From: Costus lasius | Lineage: Eukaryota > Streptophyta > Magnoliopsida > Zingiberales > Costaceae | Assembly: GCA_027563935.2 (NCBI GenBank) | Contig: CM050453.2 | Span: forward strand, 88,820,665-88,884,664 | Direction: 5' to 3' | DNA length: 64,000 nt | In this document: positions 35,880 through 48,659 of the stretch, piece after piece | Numbering within the stretch: position 1 is the first letter of the stretch | Layout: the number at the start of each line of letters is the position of its first letter | Program-made: the position numbers and the translations under genes | The notes under the pieces: generated by a model | Told to the model about the DNA's origin: nothing | The model's input: only the letters and a program-made list of their open reading frames with translations | Databases searched by the model: none

Positions 35880-38455
35880 AATGCTGGGGAGTCTCCGTCA
35901 ACCTAGTTCAGACATCGAAATCAGGCTGGAAGCTTTCAAGTTCGACCAGAACATCTTGAACCAATCGGGTCGTGGGGTCCTCCATCAATTCCCCCGGGTT
36001 GCAAGGCATTCTCCTCTGAGGAAGAGTGTTGCAATTACTCTTCAAGTAGTCGCAAGGCACAAGCTTCGACTTCTTCTTTGGGTAACCAAGTGTCTTCTGG
36101 TCAGGGATTGCTTGACCAGCGAACCAAGAATCACCTGGGGTGCCATCAAGGGAGGGCACGAGCTATTCATTGAGGATGAATTCAATGTCAGTGGAAGTGG
36201 GGAGGGCAATTGACGATGTCGAGTCATTGATGATGGTGTCGGGTAGCGGTGGCAAGTCACCAACGATGGGGTCAGATGGTGCCAGTGCTTCATTAGTAGT
36301 GTCGGGGGGCAGGTGATGAGTCATCGAGGGGTAGTGGTGGATAGAATGGTAGCAAATCTTCAATATTAAAAGTGGAATGAATCGCTATCTCCTAAGGTAG
36401 ATCTAGGGCATATGCATTGTTCCCTACCTTCCCAGAATAGAATAAGGATGGATGCATTTGTGGTATAGTTTGTTGCTGATCCCGGGTGACAGTCACTCAG
36501 GACTCATTTTAATGAGGACTCGGTCTCCTTCTTTGAAAACATGTGCCCTACAGTGTAAATTGATTGTAGCCTGGTACTTGTGATTGCTCAAATAAATTGC
36601 TTGTTGAATTTCTTTGTGAAGGCCAATGATATGCTATGCGAAAATGGATGCAATATCAGAGGGAGGAATAAAAGTCGGTGGATGCAAGTTAATTGGCTTA
36701 CGAGGTTAGTGACCCAACACAACTTGAAAAGAACTAAGCCTAGTGGTCTGGTTAATTGCACTACTATAAGAGAATTCGGCCATAGGAAGAACAACATCCC
36801 AAGTAGCCTTGTGCTTGGCCACAAGACAACGAAGAAGGTTACCAAAACTCCGATTAACCACTTCGGTCTACCCATCCATCTGGGGATGGCATGCCGATGA
36901 GAATTTTAGTTTGGTACCGAGGAGACCCCAAAGCGGATGCCAAAAATAACTCATGAACCATGTGTCGCGATCAGACACTATGGTTAACGGTTAACCATGG
37001 ATCCAAATAATTTCCTTGAGAAAAAGTTTGGCAATGTGTGACGCGTCCCAAGTTTTGGCACAGGGAAGGAATTGTGCCATCTTTGAAAATCGGTCAACAA
37101 CAACGAAGATGGAGTCGTGCTTATGGGCAGTGCGAGAGAGCCCTAGAACAAAGTCCATTATATCTTGCCAAGGTCCTCGAGGAATGGGCAAAGGCATGTA
37201 GTGGCCTATGTTGGGCTTCCGGGTCTTGGAGACTTGGCATATGCCGCAATGGCGCACTAACCGCTCCACATCCTTCCTCAGGGAAGGCTAAAAAAATTGC
37301 TCCTCTGAGAGAGCAAATGTCTTATCTCTACCGTGGTGCCCAGTGGCACCACCTCCATGTAACTCCTTAAGTAGATGCTTGCGCAAGGAAGTCTTCGGAA
37401 TGCATAGCCTATTACCGAGAAACAAATAGCCCTCACGCAGGATTTAAAGAGACTCAACTGTTGGCCCTTCTTTTAGTTGCCCATGGATGTTTCAGAAATC
37501 AGGGCAATCCTAATATTCTGTCTTAACATAGTCAAATGCAGTGATGGTGGACTGAAGGATACAGAGTAGGCTATGCACGTGGCTAAGCGCATCGGCAACG
37601 AAGTTCTCTCGTCCTACCTTATGCCGAATCACGAAGATATATTGTTAGAGAAATTCGACCCACTTGGCATGTCTTGAGTTTAGTTTAGCATGGGTGCTTA
37701 AGAATGACAAGGCCTGATGGTCATTGAACAGCGTATACTCGCTATGTAGGAGGTAATGCCTCCAATAACACAAGGATTGGACAACTGCATAAAGCTCTTT
37801 GTCATAGGTAGAGTAGCGTTGTTTGGCCTCGTTGAGCTTCTAACTAAAGAAGGCAATATGATGGCCTTCCTCACTAAGAGTTGACTCGATGCCCACGCCA
37901 GACGCATCACAAAACGACCTCAAAGACCTTAGTAAAATCAGGCAAACGAAGAACGGAGGTCGATATCATGCGTTCCTTTATAATAGCAAAAGTGCATCCG
38001 GTAGTAGGAGTCCACAAAAAATCACTATTGTGAATGTAGTTTGTGATTGGGGCCGCTAGAGTGCTGAACTCCTTAATGAAGAGATGGCAAAATGCAGCAA
38101 GGCCATGAAAGCTCTGCACTTCTATGAGTGAACGTGGCTCTGGCCAATCATGTATAGCCCTAATCTTGTCAAGGTCAACTCTAAGCCCCTGCACAAACAC
38201 AATGAAACCTAAGAATGACACAACTTTCCATGAAGGCGCACTTCTTAAGGTTCAGGAATAGGCACTTTAACCGGAATACCTCGAGAGTGAGACAAAGATG
38301 TGATCGTTGGAGCTACGGCTTCAGGACATAACTCATGACATGCATAAAAGTCACGGGGGGGGGGGGATAGGTTAGTTAACCCGAATGGCATAATAAGCCA
38401 CTCATATAGGCCCTCCTTTGTATTGAAGGCTATTTTCAAAGTACAGCTCAAATTT
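35880..38455 (-). pseudogene. Decayed Ty3/gypsy pol (RT end to integrase)
   Basis: On the minus strand pol domains appear in order, broken by frameshifts and stops: RT fragment with EGLYEWLIMPFGLTN (about 38450-38360), thumb/connection with SFLGFIVFVQGLRVDLDKIR (38221-37907), RNase H-like pieces (to about 37600), integrase zinc-finger end CGICQVSKTRKPN, integrase core with DSIFVVVDRFSKMAQF and, across stops, [11 protein letters not shown] and CHPQMDG*TEVVNR (37280-36830), then EGDRVLIKMSPE and a variable tail. The RT catalytic YxDD region is missing where a 12-G run stands (38355-38366). gag and the N-terminal RT are also gone. Inactive. Confidence 0.88.
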
Positions 38456-38542
38456 CTTAATCGATCACTTTAGTACAACTCAAATTTAAGATAGCCATAC
38501 ACATTAATTAATATATATGTGGTCCACTTAATTGATTTAACA
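38456..38542 (-). repeat. Stub of the copia 3' LTR
   Basis: Read on the minus strand it opens TGTTAAATCAATTAAG right after the copia polypurine tract, as an LTR should. It is cut off after about 90 bp by the gypsy fragment; the exact breakpoint is uncertain. Confidence 0.55.
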
Positions 38543-38556
38543 ATCTCCCACTTGGG
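38543..38556 (-). promoter_or_regulatory. Polypurine tract of the copia element
   Basis: The minus strand reads CCCAAGTGGGAGAT immediately before the TGTTAAA LTR start. The AAGTGGGAGATTGTT arrangement is typical of Tnt1-like copia elements and marks the plus-strand primer site. Confidence 0.7.
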
Positions 38557-41500
38557 CCACTTATATATTACTTGATATAATTGTATACCTTTATGAGCTC
38601 TTTAATGCTATATTTTATCTGATATTATCTCTATCAATTTGGTCCATGAATATATTAACATAGGATCAAGGCGGCCTTTATCACAATAAGTAACGTGATT
38701 AGCCCGAACAATGGTCACGTATGTCAATACAATCAATGACATAGATTATATATGGATGTGTAGCATAGAAATTTCATGTAATGTGATCATAACATGCCTA
38801 TTTCCAACTAGTCCAACTTTATTCCTTATGAGATCAAACCAAAACTTTATATTCAGAGTGAAATTGAAAACTTTTTTCTTTAATATGTACACAATATAAT
38901 CCAAATACAAACTCCCACTAAACTAATATATCACTAACTGATATAACACATATATGAGTAGTGTGCTCATGAAAGACCTTGGGTGGTAAACATTTAGTAA
39001 GTGGATCCACAATCATGGAGTTGTACTAATGTGTTTTATAGATATCTGACCACTCTGAACTCTTTCTTTAACAACTAGGAACTTAATGTCAATGTGCTGA
39101 GACTTTGACGAACTCCTATTGTTGTTGGAATATAATACTACAGATTTATTATCATAGAATAACTCTAGTAGTCTTTCAATATTATCAAGAATGCGCAGTA
39201 CTGTGATAAAATTTCGCAGCCATATCCCATGGTTGAATGCCTCATAACATACTATAAATTCAGCTGCCATAGTGGAAGAAGCTATAAGTGTTTGCTTAGC
39301 ACTTTTCCAAGAAACAGCTCCTCCAGCCAGCAGGAAAATGTAGCCCAAAGTAGATCTGTGACTATCTTGGCATCCAACTAAATCAGAATCAGAATACCTA
39401 ATGATCTCTAGCTGATCTAATTTTCTGTATGTGAGCATATGATTTTTAGTTTTCTGCATATACCGCAGAATCCTTTTTACTGCTATCCAATGCTCCATTC
39501 CTGGGTTGCTTAGATATCTACCAAGCATCCCAACAATGTACACAATATCCGGACGCGGACATACCTGAGCATACATCAGACTCCCCACAACAGATGCATA
39601 AGGAATTTTTTTGCATTTCTTTAGTTTTAAAATTATTCTTGGGGCATTGTTTGAGACTAAATTTGTCTTCCTTAGTAATAGGAGTATCTCCTGGTTTACA
39701 ATCATACATGTCATATCTCTTTAATACCCTTTCGATATAGCTCTTTTGTTATAATCCAAGTATACCCCGACAATGATCTCGATGTATGTTTATACCTAAT
39801 ACAAAAGAGGCGTCTTCAATATCTTTCATCTCAAATTTCTTTGATAGAAATCTTTTGGTTTCATGCAATAAGCCTATATCATTACTGGCAAGAAATATAT
39901 CATCGACATATAAAATAAAAAAATACATTTACTCCCACTGAACTTGTGGTATATACAATCATCTACTACATTCATCTCAAAATTAAAGGAGATGACCACT
40001 TGATGAAATTTATAATACCACTGACGAGAAGCTTGCTTAAGTCCATAGATGGATTTCTTTAGTTTGCAAACCAATTATTTAGAATCTTTTGAAACGAAAC
40101 CTTCTGGTTGTACCATATATATCGTTTCCTCAATGTCTCCATTGAGAAACGCAGTCTTTACATCCATCTGATGTAGCTCAAGATCAAAATGAGCCACTGA
40201 AGCCATTTTAATCCTAAAAGAGTCTTTCGATGATACTAGAGAGAAAGTCTCTTTGTAGTCAATGTCTTCCTTTTGAGTAAAGCCTTTTGCAATAAGACGC
40301 ATCTTATATCTCTCAACACTACCTTTTGAATCTCTCTTAGTCTTAAATATCGATTTACAACTAGTGGGTTTCACACCTTCAGGTAGTGATTCAAGATCCC
40401 AAACGTCATTGTTAAGCATAGACTTTAATTCCTCATTCATGGCTTTAATCCATTTTTGAGAATTAGAACTTTCTATGGCTTGGTGGAAATTGATTGGATC
40501 ATCCTCCACCATTCCAATATCATGTTCATGGAGAAAAGCGACATAATCATCTGGAATCACACTTCTTCTTTCTCTCGTGGATCTCCTTAATGACATTTCT
40601 TCTTGAGTATGATGAGTTTGATCTTCTGTAATAACTTCTTGATTTAAATCAAGAGGTTCATCTGAATTCACTAGTTGAGAAATGAACTAAAAACTGAATA
40701 TTAGAAACTGAAACTTGAGTAACAGGAACTAAAATATGATTATTCTCATAGTGATCAAGGGAAGAGTAATGAGTTCCTCTTCAAAAATTCAGCAATTCAC
40801 GTCTCAAAGATAGATTTATTAGTAGGATTATAAAACTTATAAACTTAGACCTCCCAGCATACCAATAAAATAGCAACTAATAGTTATGGAGTCCAATTTT
40901 CTTTCATTTGGCTTGTAAGGCCTTGCTTCAATTGGACAACCCCAAGTGTGCAAATGCTTTAAGCTAGGTTTCTTACCTATCCAAAGTTCATAAAGGGTTT
41001 TATTAGTTGTTTTAGTTGGAACGTTGTTAAGGATATAAACTGCAGTCTTTAATGCCTCTCCTAGAGAGATTCTGGTAAGGAAGAATGACTAATCATACTT
41101 CTTACCATATCTTTGAGTGTTCTATTTCATCTCTCAGTAACTCCATTCATGCTCGGTGAGCCAAGCATGGTGCACTGAGGGACAATATCACACTCCTCTA
41201 GGAATTTAGCAAATAGACCTGGACGTTGTTCTCCTGATCCGTCATATCTGCCGTAGTACTCGCCACCACGATCAGATTTGACGCTCTTAATAGACTTTCA
41301 AAGCTGATTTTTAACTTCAGTCTTAAAACTTTTGAACACATCCAAGGCCTGTGACTTCTCATGAATAAGATAGAGGTAGTCATATCTTGAGTAATCGTCT
41401 ATGAATGTAATAAAATATCGTTGACCATTCCAAGAAGTCAAAGGGAATGGACCACAAATATCAGTATGTATTAATTCTAAGACGTCTGAAGTTCTATTGG

Positions 41501-41772
41501 CTGCCACTTTCTTCTTTAGGTTTGTTTATTTTCCCTTTATACAATTAATATAATTTTCAAAATTTGTAAAATCAAGGGGCTCAAGAATTCCATCAGACAC
41601 AAGTCCTTCCATTCTCCGCTTGGAGATATGTCCTAATCTTTTGTGCCATAGGAATGAGGAATTCTCATTTGTTAATTTTTGCTTTATACCACAAACATGC
41701 AAGGTTTCATTTGAAGTAATTATATCAAGCATTTATAGATTATTAAGAGAACTTAAGAAATTAGTTGCAATA
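38557..41772 (-). pseudogene. Ty1/copia pol (GAG-pre-integrase to RNase H), Tnt1-like
   Basis: Minus-strand domains in order: GAG-pre-integrase/HHCC region (WHKRLGHISKRRMEGLV; the first Cys of the CxxC pair reads Tyr in NYINC), integrase core (DICGPFPLTSWNGQRYFITF, FIDDYSRYDYLY), RT (WIKAMNEELKSMLNNDVWDL, QMDVKTAFLNGDIEE, KKSIYGLKQASRQWYYKF, YVDDIFLAS) and RNase H (LVGCQDSHRSTLGYIFLLAG, KSQHIDIK). Frameshifts occur just before YVDD (about 39,930) and at about 39,720 and 40,680-41,200; stops are also present. The protease part is missing where element A interrupts. The gag part of the same element lies at 59085-59684. Confidence 0.9.
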
Positions 41773-43342
41773 AGATAAATCAAAATACAACTAAATATAA
41801 TTGCTAGCCGAATCAAACAAGTGAAAGTTTTGGATAGAAAATAAGGTTTAGAGACATCGAAACTTCGTGTGCATCTCGTTGATGGATCTTAAACTCAAAC
41901 AAGATAATATCATTACAATGCATTCTTAAAGTATTCAAGGAGATATCCAATGGTACAGATTACCCTCTTTCGACGACGTAATCTGATATCAATCTAGATC
42001 AGCATCCTACTTTCGTAGCTAATCGGATCTAGATTGATCCAATGGGTTCGGAGATATCATAAAAGTTCCTCATACAAATCCTGGCCCATTTCTTGACAGC
42101 TCAAAGCATGTTCGAAGGCAGATCTAGCGTCGTAATTTACCTTTCGGTCCTTCTTATGATGCCCAAGAAAAATAATTGCGTGATCAAGGCAATACTAGCA
42201 ATAATACAGCACAAATCGAATAAACACAAGATAAAATTACATTATCTATGAGAAAATAAGTTCAAAAAATAAGATCCAAACAACTCAAATACACTCTTGT
42301 TCTGATAAAGAAGATTATGCTATCATAACATTGATTCAGTACAAATCTCTAAAAGAATAGAAGGAACTAAAGAGAAGATAGAAGAAAGAAGAGGCAAACT
42401 CTTCTGCAGAAGCGCTGCAACATTCCTTCAAGTATTCACCATTGCTTCCTCATCCCTTGTTGTCGTCAAGCCTTTCTCTCTTTACAAAACTCACTAGCCC
42501 CCCTTGAGCCCCAACTGGGCGCTGCCTTCTTTAGTGAATTTTGCCATTTAAATAGAGTCCAAAGTAACTTTTGAATGCATACTTTGATGAGCCATTAAAT
42601 TAGCTACATTTTGATACCAAAAACGTCCAAAACGGAGCTATAATGGGGGAGTTATGGTCCATTCAATGCAGGTGACTCCATAATTATGGGTGTAATGGAC
42701 AACTATGGCTGTAACTATAATATAACTGTAATATATTCATTGTAGCCTCTTTAATTCTTGAAACATTCAAATAATTAATGCTCATTTAATTCTTTTCATT
42801 TTTACTCCGAGAACGTCCAAATCGGAGTTAAAACGAGAGAGTTATGAGCATTTAAAGCTTGACGACTGGTAATAAATTTTGGCGGCTTGTAATTAATGTG
42901 GCTGCTGCGAGATTACAGTCATGAGGTAAATTATGACCATGCCCATAATTTTCTTGTTGAGGTCTTCATCATTCGAAAGGTTGCCGTCGAAGAAGTTATG
43001 ACTTCTCATTATGGCTATGCTTGTATAAAAACGGGTCTATAATGTAGCCAATCAGAGAATTACGGTCATGATGTAGATTATGGCCTTGCCCGTAATTCTT
43101 GAAATTAATCCCGTTTGAAGCCAAACTTCTTATCAAGGTTCTTGATTCACTCGGGGATGTAAATGTACTTCCATATAGCTCTAAAAGTGAGTGAAATATC
43201 CTGTATTCATTAAACATGACATGTAGTGAAGCTTTTGAAGAAAATTAATAAAATAAGCAGGAAAGGGATGTAAACATGTGATAATATGTCTCGATTTACT
43301 AGTAAATATAGGTCTAAAAGACTATAAAAATGCGAGACATCA
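41773..43342 (-). repeat. Element A 3' LTR (end truncated)
   Basis: Reads on the minus strand from TGATGTCTCGC (43342) and is closely similar over its whole length to 57521-59084. About 148 bp corresponding to 57373-57520 is missing at its outer end, where copia sequence follows directly. Confidence 0.88.
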
Positions 43343-43357
43343 AATTCTCCTAGACTT
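43343..43357 (-). promoter_or_regulatory. Polypurine-like tract of element A
   Basis: Minus strand AAGTCTAGGAGAATT just before the LTR start; a little upstream is TTGAGGACAAGCAATGATCT, a sequence that also precedes the LTR of element B (about 61190-61215) and is familiar from plant Athila/Tat elements. Confidence 0.6.
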
Positions 43358-44484
43358 AGATCATTGCTTGTCCTCAAGCATAAAATGACAAATAAAAGTG
43401 GTAATAAAAAAAAAGATGAAATTATGCCAAGCTTGTAAAATATTTTGTCTAAGGGAGATATCATTATGAACAAACCTCAGCAGGTCAGGGCATTCAAAAT
43501 AATTGTCTATTATCAAGAATAAAGGTGTGAAGATCCAAAAACTAGAGTCAGATAAGGCTTACCTCCATGAATTGCATTAATCCTCTGTTTGGTGTATGTA
43601 CTCTTGTCAAAACTTGATTCACCCGAAGATACGAGTTGGAAAAACACCAATGCACTCCTTATTTTTGTGTTATATTCATCCTCATTATTTTCTTTTCCTC
43701 TTTTTTTTTATTTATTTATTTATTTTATAGACTTAAACTCATATTTTCGGTACCACTACCAATTTTACACAGTGCCAAGTAGAGGAGTCAGTTTTATTTT
43801 TCTTGTTGATTTTTTTAAAAAAACTTTCTGGAGATAACAACCATAGACAAGTGCATTGATTATTTTCAACAAGTTAGCAGGGAGAATCAAATCGATAGAG
43901 TCATATACTTTCACAGAAAGATCATACGCATGCTTTGAAAGCAAAAACCTTAATAAAAAAAAAAATCAGATCTATCACTCCACCACCTTTTTCAATCAAA
44001 TAAGATAATCAAGTGAAATTCCTAATCATGGAATAAGATTCAGAACATAATGATAATATCCCAGAGATTCAATAAATTATTAAGCTATCATAATTTCCAT
44101 TAAAAATCAGAAATAATATCACCACTTATCATCAGCATTTCAAAAAAAAAAAAGAGTTAAGATTCAGATAATATCCCAATGAGTCAACACAAAACATCAA
44201 GCTATCATGATTTTCATTTGAAATCAAAACAATATCACCATTTATCATCAGCATTTTAAAAAAAAAAAAATCAAATAGTGTAATCTAATATCGGAACCAG
44301 GGGTGTAATAGACATTAGAGTAATGCAAAATGTATCATCAAAGCGTAAAACATAAGCATTCCGTTACTGCATAACAAGTTTAAAGTAGAACCCACAATCT
44401 CTCAGACCTAGATTATGCATGGTCCCTATACATAGCATGTAAAGAATTTAAAATTTGGAGAGATGGGTAGCAATACTCACAAGA

Positions 44485-45019
44485 TCAGTCAGAGTCATCA
44501 CAGGTGCTCATCTCAGCATCTTCCTCTTGAGGATCATCCTCATCGTCATCACCATCGCCTCAGATGTCGGGTTCATTGTCCTCATCGTCTTGTCCCGGCA
44601 TCGGTGCTGCCTTTAGATCGCTAAAAGATTCCTAGAAAGAACTCATAAACTTGCCCAGGCATTGTTGTTTAGTAACGATATTCTGGAGCATAGAGGTCTA
44701 GTTGGATTGTTCTTGTCGGATATCGTGTTGCCCATCCTCAGTAAAAGAGAAAAAACCACTCAAGGAAGATGGCAGAATAGAACTTAGCGGTGGAATGCCC
44801 TCAGCAATAGCGGTAAAGGTAGTGACAGGGCAAGAATCTTCCAGTTGCTCTTATTCTGAACTGTGGTACGCTCCTGATACGAAAGCCAAAGGTAGGGCTC
44901 TGATGTGGATTTGGATCAACCGATGAAGGCTCAGATGAGGAAGAAGGAGGCAGTCGGCACCCTTGAGGAGGAATATTGCTAGTTGATTTCCAGGCGCTCA
45001 TCTTTCGTTTTGGAGACAT
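44485..45019 (-). pseudogene. Relic of a non-pol ORF of element A
   Basis: Minus-strand reading starts MSPKRKMSAWKSTSNIPPQG, continues Ser/Pro-rich, and ends, after frame breaks and a stop, in an acidic tail GDGDDDEDDPQEEDAEMSTC. A basic start and poly-acidic end are typical of the extra ORF of plant Athila-like elements ('putative plant transposon protein'). That assignment is from general style, not alignment. Confidence 0.4.
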
Positions 45020-46046
45020 AGTGCAGGAGCAAATTGCAGGATTAGTGGAATTGTGAAGTAGCAAACTTGGCAGAGCAATACCAGATTCTGCTGATTCTGC
45101 TTTTCAATTCTGGTAGTAGCAACATGTTGACACAAATCTATATAGCATTTTATGTATGATTTTACTAACAAAATCATCTATATTTCTGGAATTATGTCCC
45201 ATTATTGCCTTAATTGCTATACATCTATCGAATCTACATCTGTTTTGGTATTTTCACGTTTTCAGATCAAAACGACCACAAAGAGGGTGGATTCTGGGAC
45301 TTTTGTGGCAGAGAAACTCCTCCACACTCAAGAAGGTTCTAACGGGAGATTTTCAGAACTATTGGAGCTTCCGTTGAGAATCACTATCGGATCACGATCA
45401 GAATCATGCCCGTGACTCGTATATATACTTAAAGTTGCAACTGATCAATTACGACCGGGTCACGACCAAATTCATGCATGTGATCGCAAACCCGCCTATT
45501 TCAAAACTGCGAATTCAAACTTGGTTTCTTCAACCTAACCTAAGGTAATGCAAGGGGGAAACTAGGACCTTTCTCCCCCACTGACAATGGGGCATGGAGC
45601 AGCCTTTAGGAGGAAAAATCTGCCACGAAATCATGATTTGCAGGACATGGGAGGAGGCTGGCGAAGACTTTTCTTGCTAGAAAAATGGCAGCGGCAGCAG
45701 CAGCTTTGACAGAGCATAGGGAAGAGGAGAAAAACCAAGAGAAGAAGGAGATAAAAACCTGTAGATTCCAAAGAGAAGGGGGATTGCATACGGGAGAAGG
45801 GCTGAACTTGGGAGAAGGAAGCTTCACCAGGTAAGAGGGGTTGCGCACTTGCTACCATTGAAGATATTCCTGCGTAGAACACTTCAAGAACAAGTTGTAA
45901 GGAAGACTCTCAAAATACATTTGATTTGTCATGCTTATCTTGTAAACTTATGCAAAGTATTGCATGATCTTAGTTCGCTTTTGTAATTCTTGCACAAATG
46001 TGCATATGCGTGTGTTGTTAAGGATTATTACTTATGATTCTATGAT

Positions 46047-46176
46047 GAATATGATAGGCTAAACTTTAAATTAGGATATGGGGTAACCCTTTGATGACTT
46101 ATTAGATGTAAGAATATGATAGGCTAAACTTTAAATCAGGATATGGGGTAACCCTTTGATGACTTATTAGTTGTAA
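46047..46176. repeat. 65-bp tandem duplication
   Basis: GAATATGATAGGCTAAACTT starts at 46047 and 46112; the 65-bp units, each ending in TGTAA, differ at only a few positions. Confidence 0.92.
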
Positions 46177-46239
46177 TAATCTTACTCAGTGTGCCCTAAA
46201 TCCTTGCTTAACCTTATGTGTGTGCCTTGCATACATTAT

Positions 46240-46372
46240 CCGAAAGGGGATGTTTGAGCCTTTAATCGCCCGAGTGAGATTTGTAAATCAGGAATTCTAG
46301 GGGGTAACCCCTTGGCGAACTGTACTCACTTAGGGAGATTGTTAGGATCCTAGACGTGTCGAGAAGACCAAA
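46240..46372. repeat. Direct repeat copy 1 (split by LTR H)
   Basis: CCGAAAGGGGATGTTTGAGC ... AACTGTACTCACTTAGGGAG ... CCTAGACGTGTCGAGAAGAC recurs at 48372-48508 with changes, and in weaker form at 48548-48659. Probably a tandem array that H interrupted. Confidence 0.7.
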
Positions 46373-46398
46373 AATTGAACCGCGCATTGGAAACATTC

Positions 46399-48322
46399 TG
46401 TTGGGAAACCCCGGGGATATTTTACAAATTTTCAGAGTTATGGACATACATTTTTCGCAGCGGAAGAATGTCCCCGAAACAGGCCGGTCCCAAAAACCCA
46501 GTGAAGATCTCTTGCGAGGGGGTCGACACGATGTGATAGTAAGTACCTTTAGCAATTAGAATCCGATGTCGATGAAGGCGCCCAAGTGTTCACCCTCTGC
46601 AGTCTCGCACACACGGATCTCTTGAGTTCTCTTCTTCCACGCCCGGTGCTAGCCTCGGGAAGAAAATCCAAGCCTTGTGCTCCTTCTTCAAAGTATGCGC
46701 CACCTCCAAGGTAGATGCGCCAAAGATGAAGAAGGATGAGGGAGAGGGAAACCGCCAAGCATCAAGTTCTTTGCATCAAGAGAGAAAGAAGAAGCTTGCG
46801 GCTAGGGTTTGGAAGGAAGAAGAAGATGCGCCACTTCTTGGTGTTGTCGCCCTTGAACCCTTGCTTTCGCCTCTCCTCTTGTTGTCACGCCTCTAAGGAT
46901 TGTAACCTCTCAAGAGGGGGTGGCTAGGGTCACTTATAAAGAGCTAGAGGTGGTTAGGGCAAGGGTTGAGATCATGACAAGTGTATGGCTTGGATGAGAA
47001 GGTTTGAGGTAAGGAAAGTCTCCAAGACTTTACCATAAACGTCATTCAACCTTTCCATAAGCTACCAAGCCTTGCCTTGTGCGCCAAGGCCTAGCCTTGC
47101 GCCCCAAGCAATGCCTTAATGCATTCACACTATCAATGGGAGAGGGCTAGGCGCATAAAGCTTCCTTAATGAAGCAAATTTGCCATCCAAACCCCATTAT
47201 GCCCCTTAGGCGCCAATGGGCTTGGGCCTCATTAGATAATGAGCTAGCCCAAACTCCATTACATGGGTTGATTAAGCACTTGGATCCAATCCAATGCAAT
47301 CCTAATCCAAATATGACCAACCATGGTCAAATACGGGTCAACCTGCCAAAAATGAAGTTTGGCTCCAATAATATTCTTCCATCTCATCAGGCTTATTGGC
47401 GCTGATGAAATCTCCCAATTAGATCAGAGTTATCCAATAACTCGATCATAAGGCTTCCCGATCAATACGAGAACTCAAGTATCAAGGTGTGCGACCCTGT
47501 AGGTTCCTCTGACGCTGGCAGTGCTGACCAAAGGTCATCACAAGCAATGAGTGGCACCTAGCAGTGCATCGCTGCTACCCAGGTCATTGGAATGGATATC
47601 GACATCGACATCCCCATCATCACAACTAGGTACATATGCATTACAGTCTCTTTGCCGTACTGATATCCGATTGGACAAGTGTGTCACCACTTGTTTTCAT
47701 CCAATCACATGGCTATGACTAAAACAGGTTCTCACCTGGGTATGGCCATACACTCTCAGTCATAGAACCATAAGGGAGCTCCATGGATATCATACTTCCC
47801 TAAGGAAGGGGCAAATCCTATGTCTGTCCATTGACCTTCTCATATGGGTCGTGACATGCTTAATGACAACCGTTATGACCTCCCAACTACGGCGAGGTGT
47901 TAGGTTGCATCAATGCAAGTCCCTAACCATATTGAATGATCAATGACCTCAAGTCAAGGGATCAATGCATCTCCTGTCACTTATGAGGATAACTCATGAC
48001 ACCAAGTCATAGCCTCATAGCGGGTCTATCCAGTATATACTCCAATGATATACCCATGTGTCTGCGTTAGCACCACGTGCCTAACCAGCCCACATACCAG
48101 TCTCACAAGTACCAGAGCTGTCGCATATCCACTCAGGTACATTGACTGGGGACAATTATTTGAGCACAGATCCAATCTGTCTCCAAGGACATTATCATGT
48201 AAGTACACAATCGCAAGTGTAGACAAACAATGATAACGACAATTCCAGAATGATATATGAATATCAGAGTCAAGTAGTACAAAGATGGACCAAAACTAGG
48301 TCCTAGGGCATATACACCAACA
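46399..48322. mobile_element. Solo LTR H with 5-bp target duplication
   Basis: Begins TGTTGGGAAACC and ends CACCAACA (TGTTGG/CCAACA inverted ends). CATTC is duplicated exactly at 46394-46398 and 48323-48327. No primer site, polypurine tract or internal coding region lies next to it, so a 1924-bp solo LTR is the simplest reading. It is unrelated in sequence to LTRs A-G, and is probably copia-type from its termini. Orientation is not determined. Confidence 0.85.
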
Positions 48323-48371
48323 CATTCGGTTGAGAGTTTATCTAATCCGTTCGTATACCTTGCCTATGTTG

Positions 48372-48659
48372 CCCGAAAGGGAGTGTTTGAGCCTTTATTT
48401 CCTTGAGTGAGGTTCGTAAATCAGGCTTTAGGGGAAACCCTATTGGCGAACTGTACTCCCTTGGTGTGAATATTTGGATCTTAGACACATCTGGTAAACC
48501 ACAAGTTTCCAGCACGTTAGACTATCTCGGTGCCCTTTGCCTGCACCGCTCGAGAGGGTGCGCTTGAGCCATTGCTCCATAGGGGGGGGGGGGGCTTTTG
48601 TTAACCTGTGCTCGCCTTGAAAGTATTAGGGCCTTAGACGTGTTAGGAAGACTGCAAGT
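48372..48659. repeat. Direct repeat copies 2 and 3
   Basis: Second (48372-48508) and weaker third (48548-48659) versions of the unit at 46240-46372. A 13-G run (48582-48594) interrupts the third. Confidence 0.6.

Larger units (their letters stand above)
43358..46398 (-). other. Element A internal region, 3' part
   Basis: Shares CCAAGTAGAGGAGTC and its GGTACCACT...CAATTTT context (about 43750-43793) with element B (61550-61600 and 61630-61660), confirming kinship. Apart from the ORF relic at 44485-45019 it is non-coding. Short T and A runs are frequent. Confidence 0.55.

Noticed and set aside
35880..38455. Gypsy fragment as a complete element with LTRs
   Set aside because: No matching terminal repeats or primer site found on either side; gag, most of RT and clean ends are missing.
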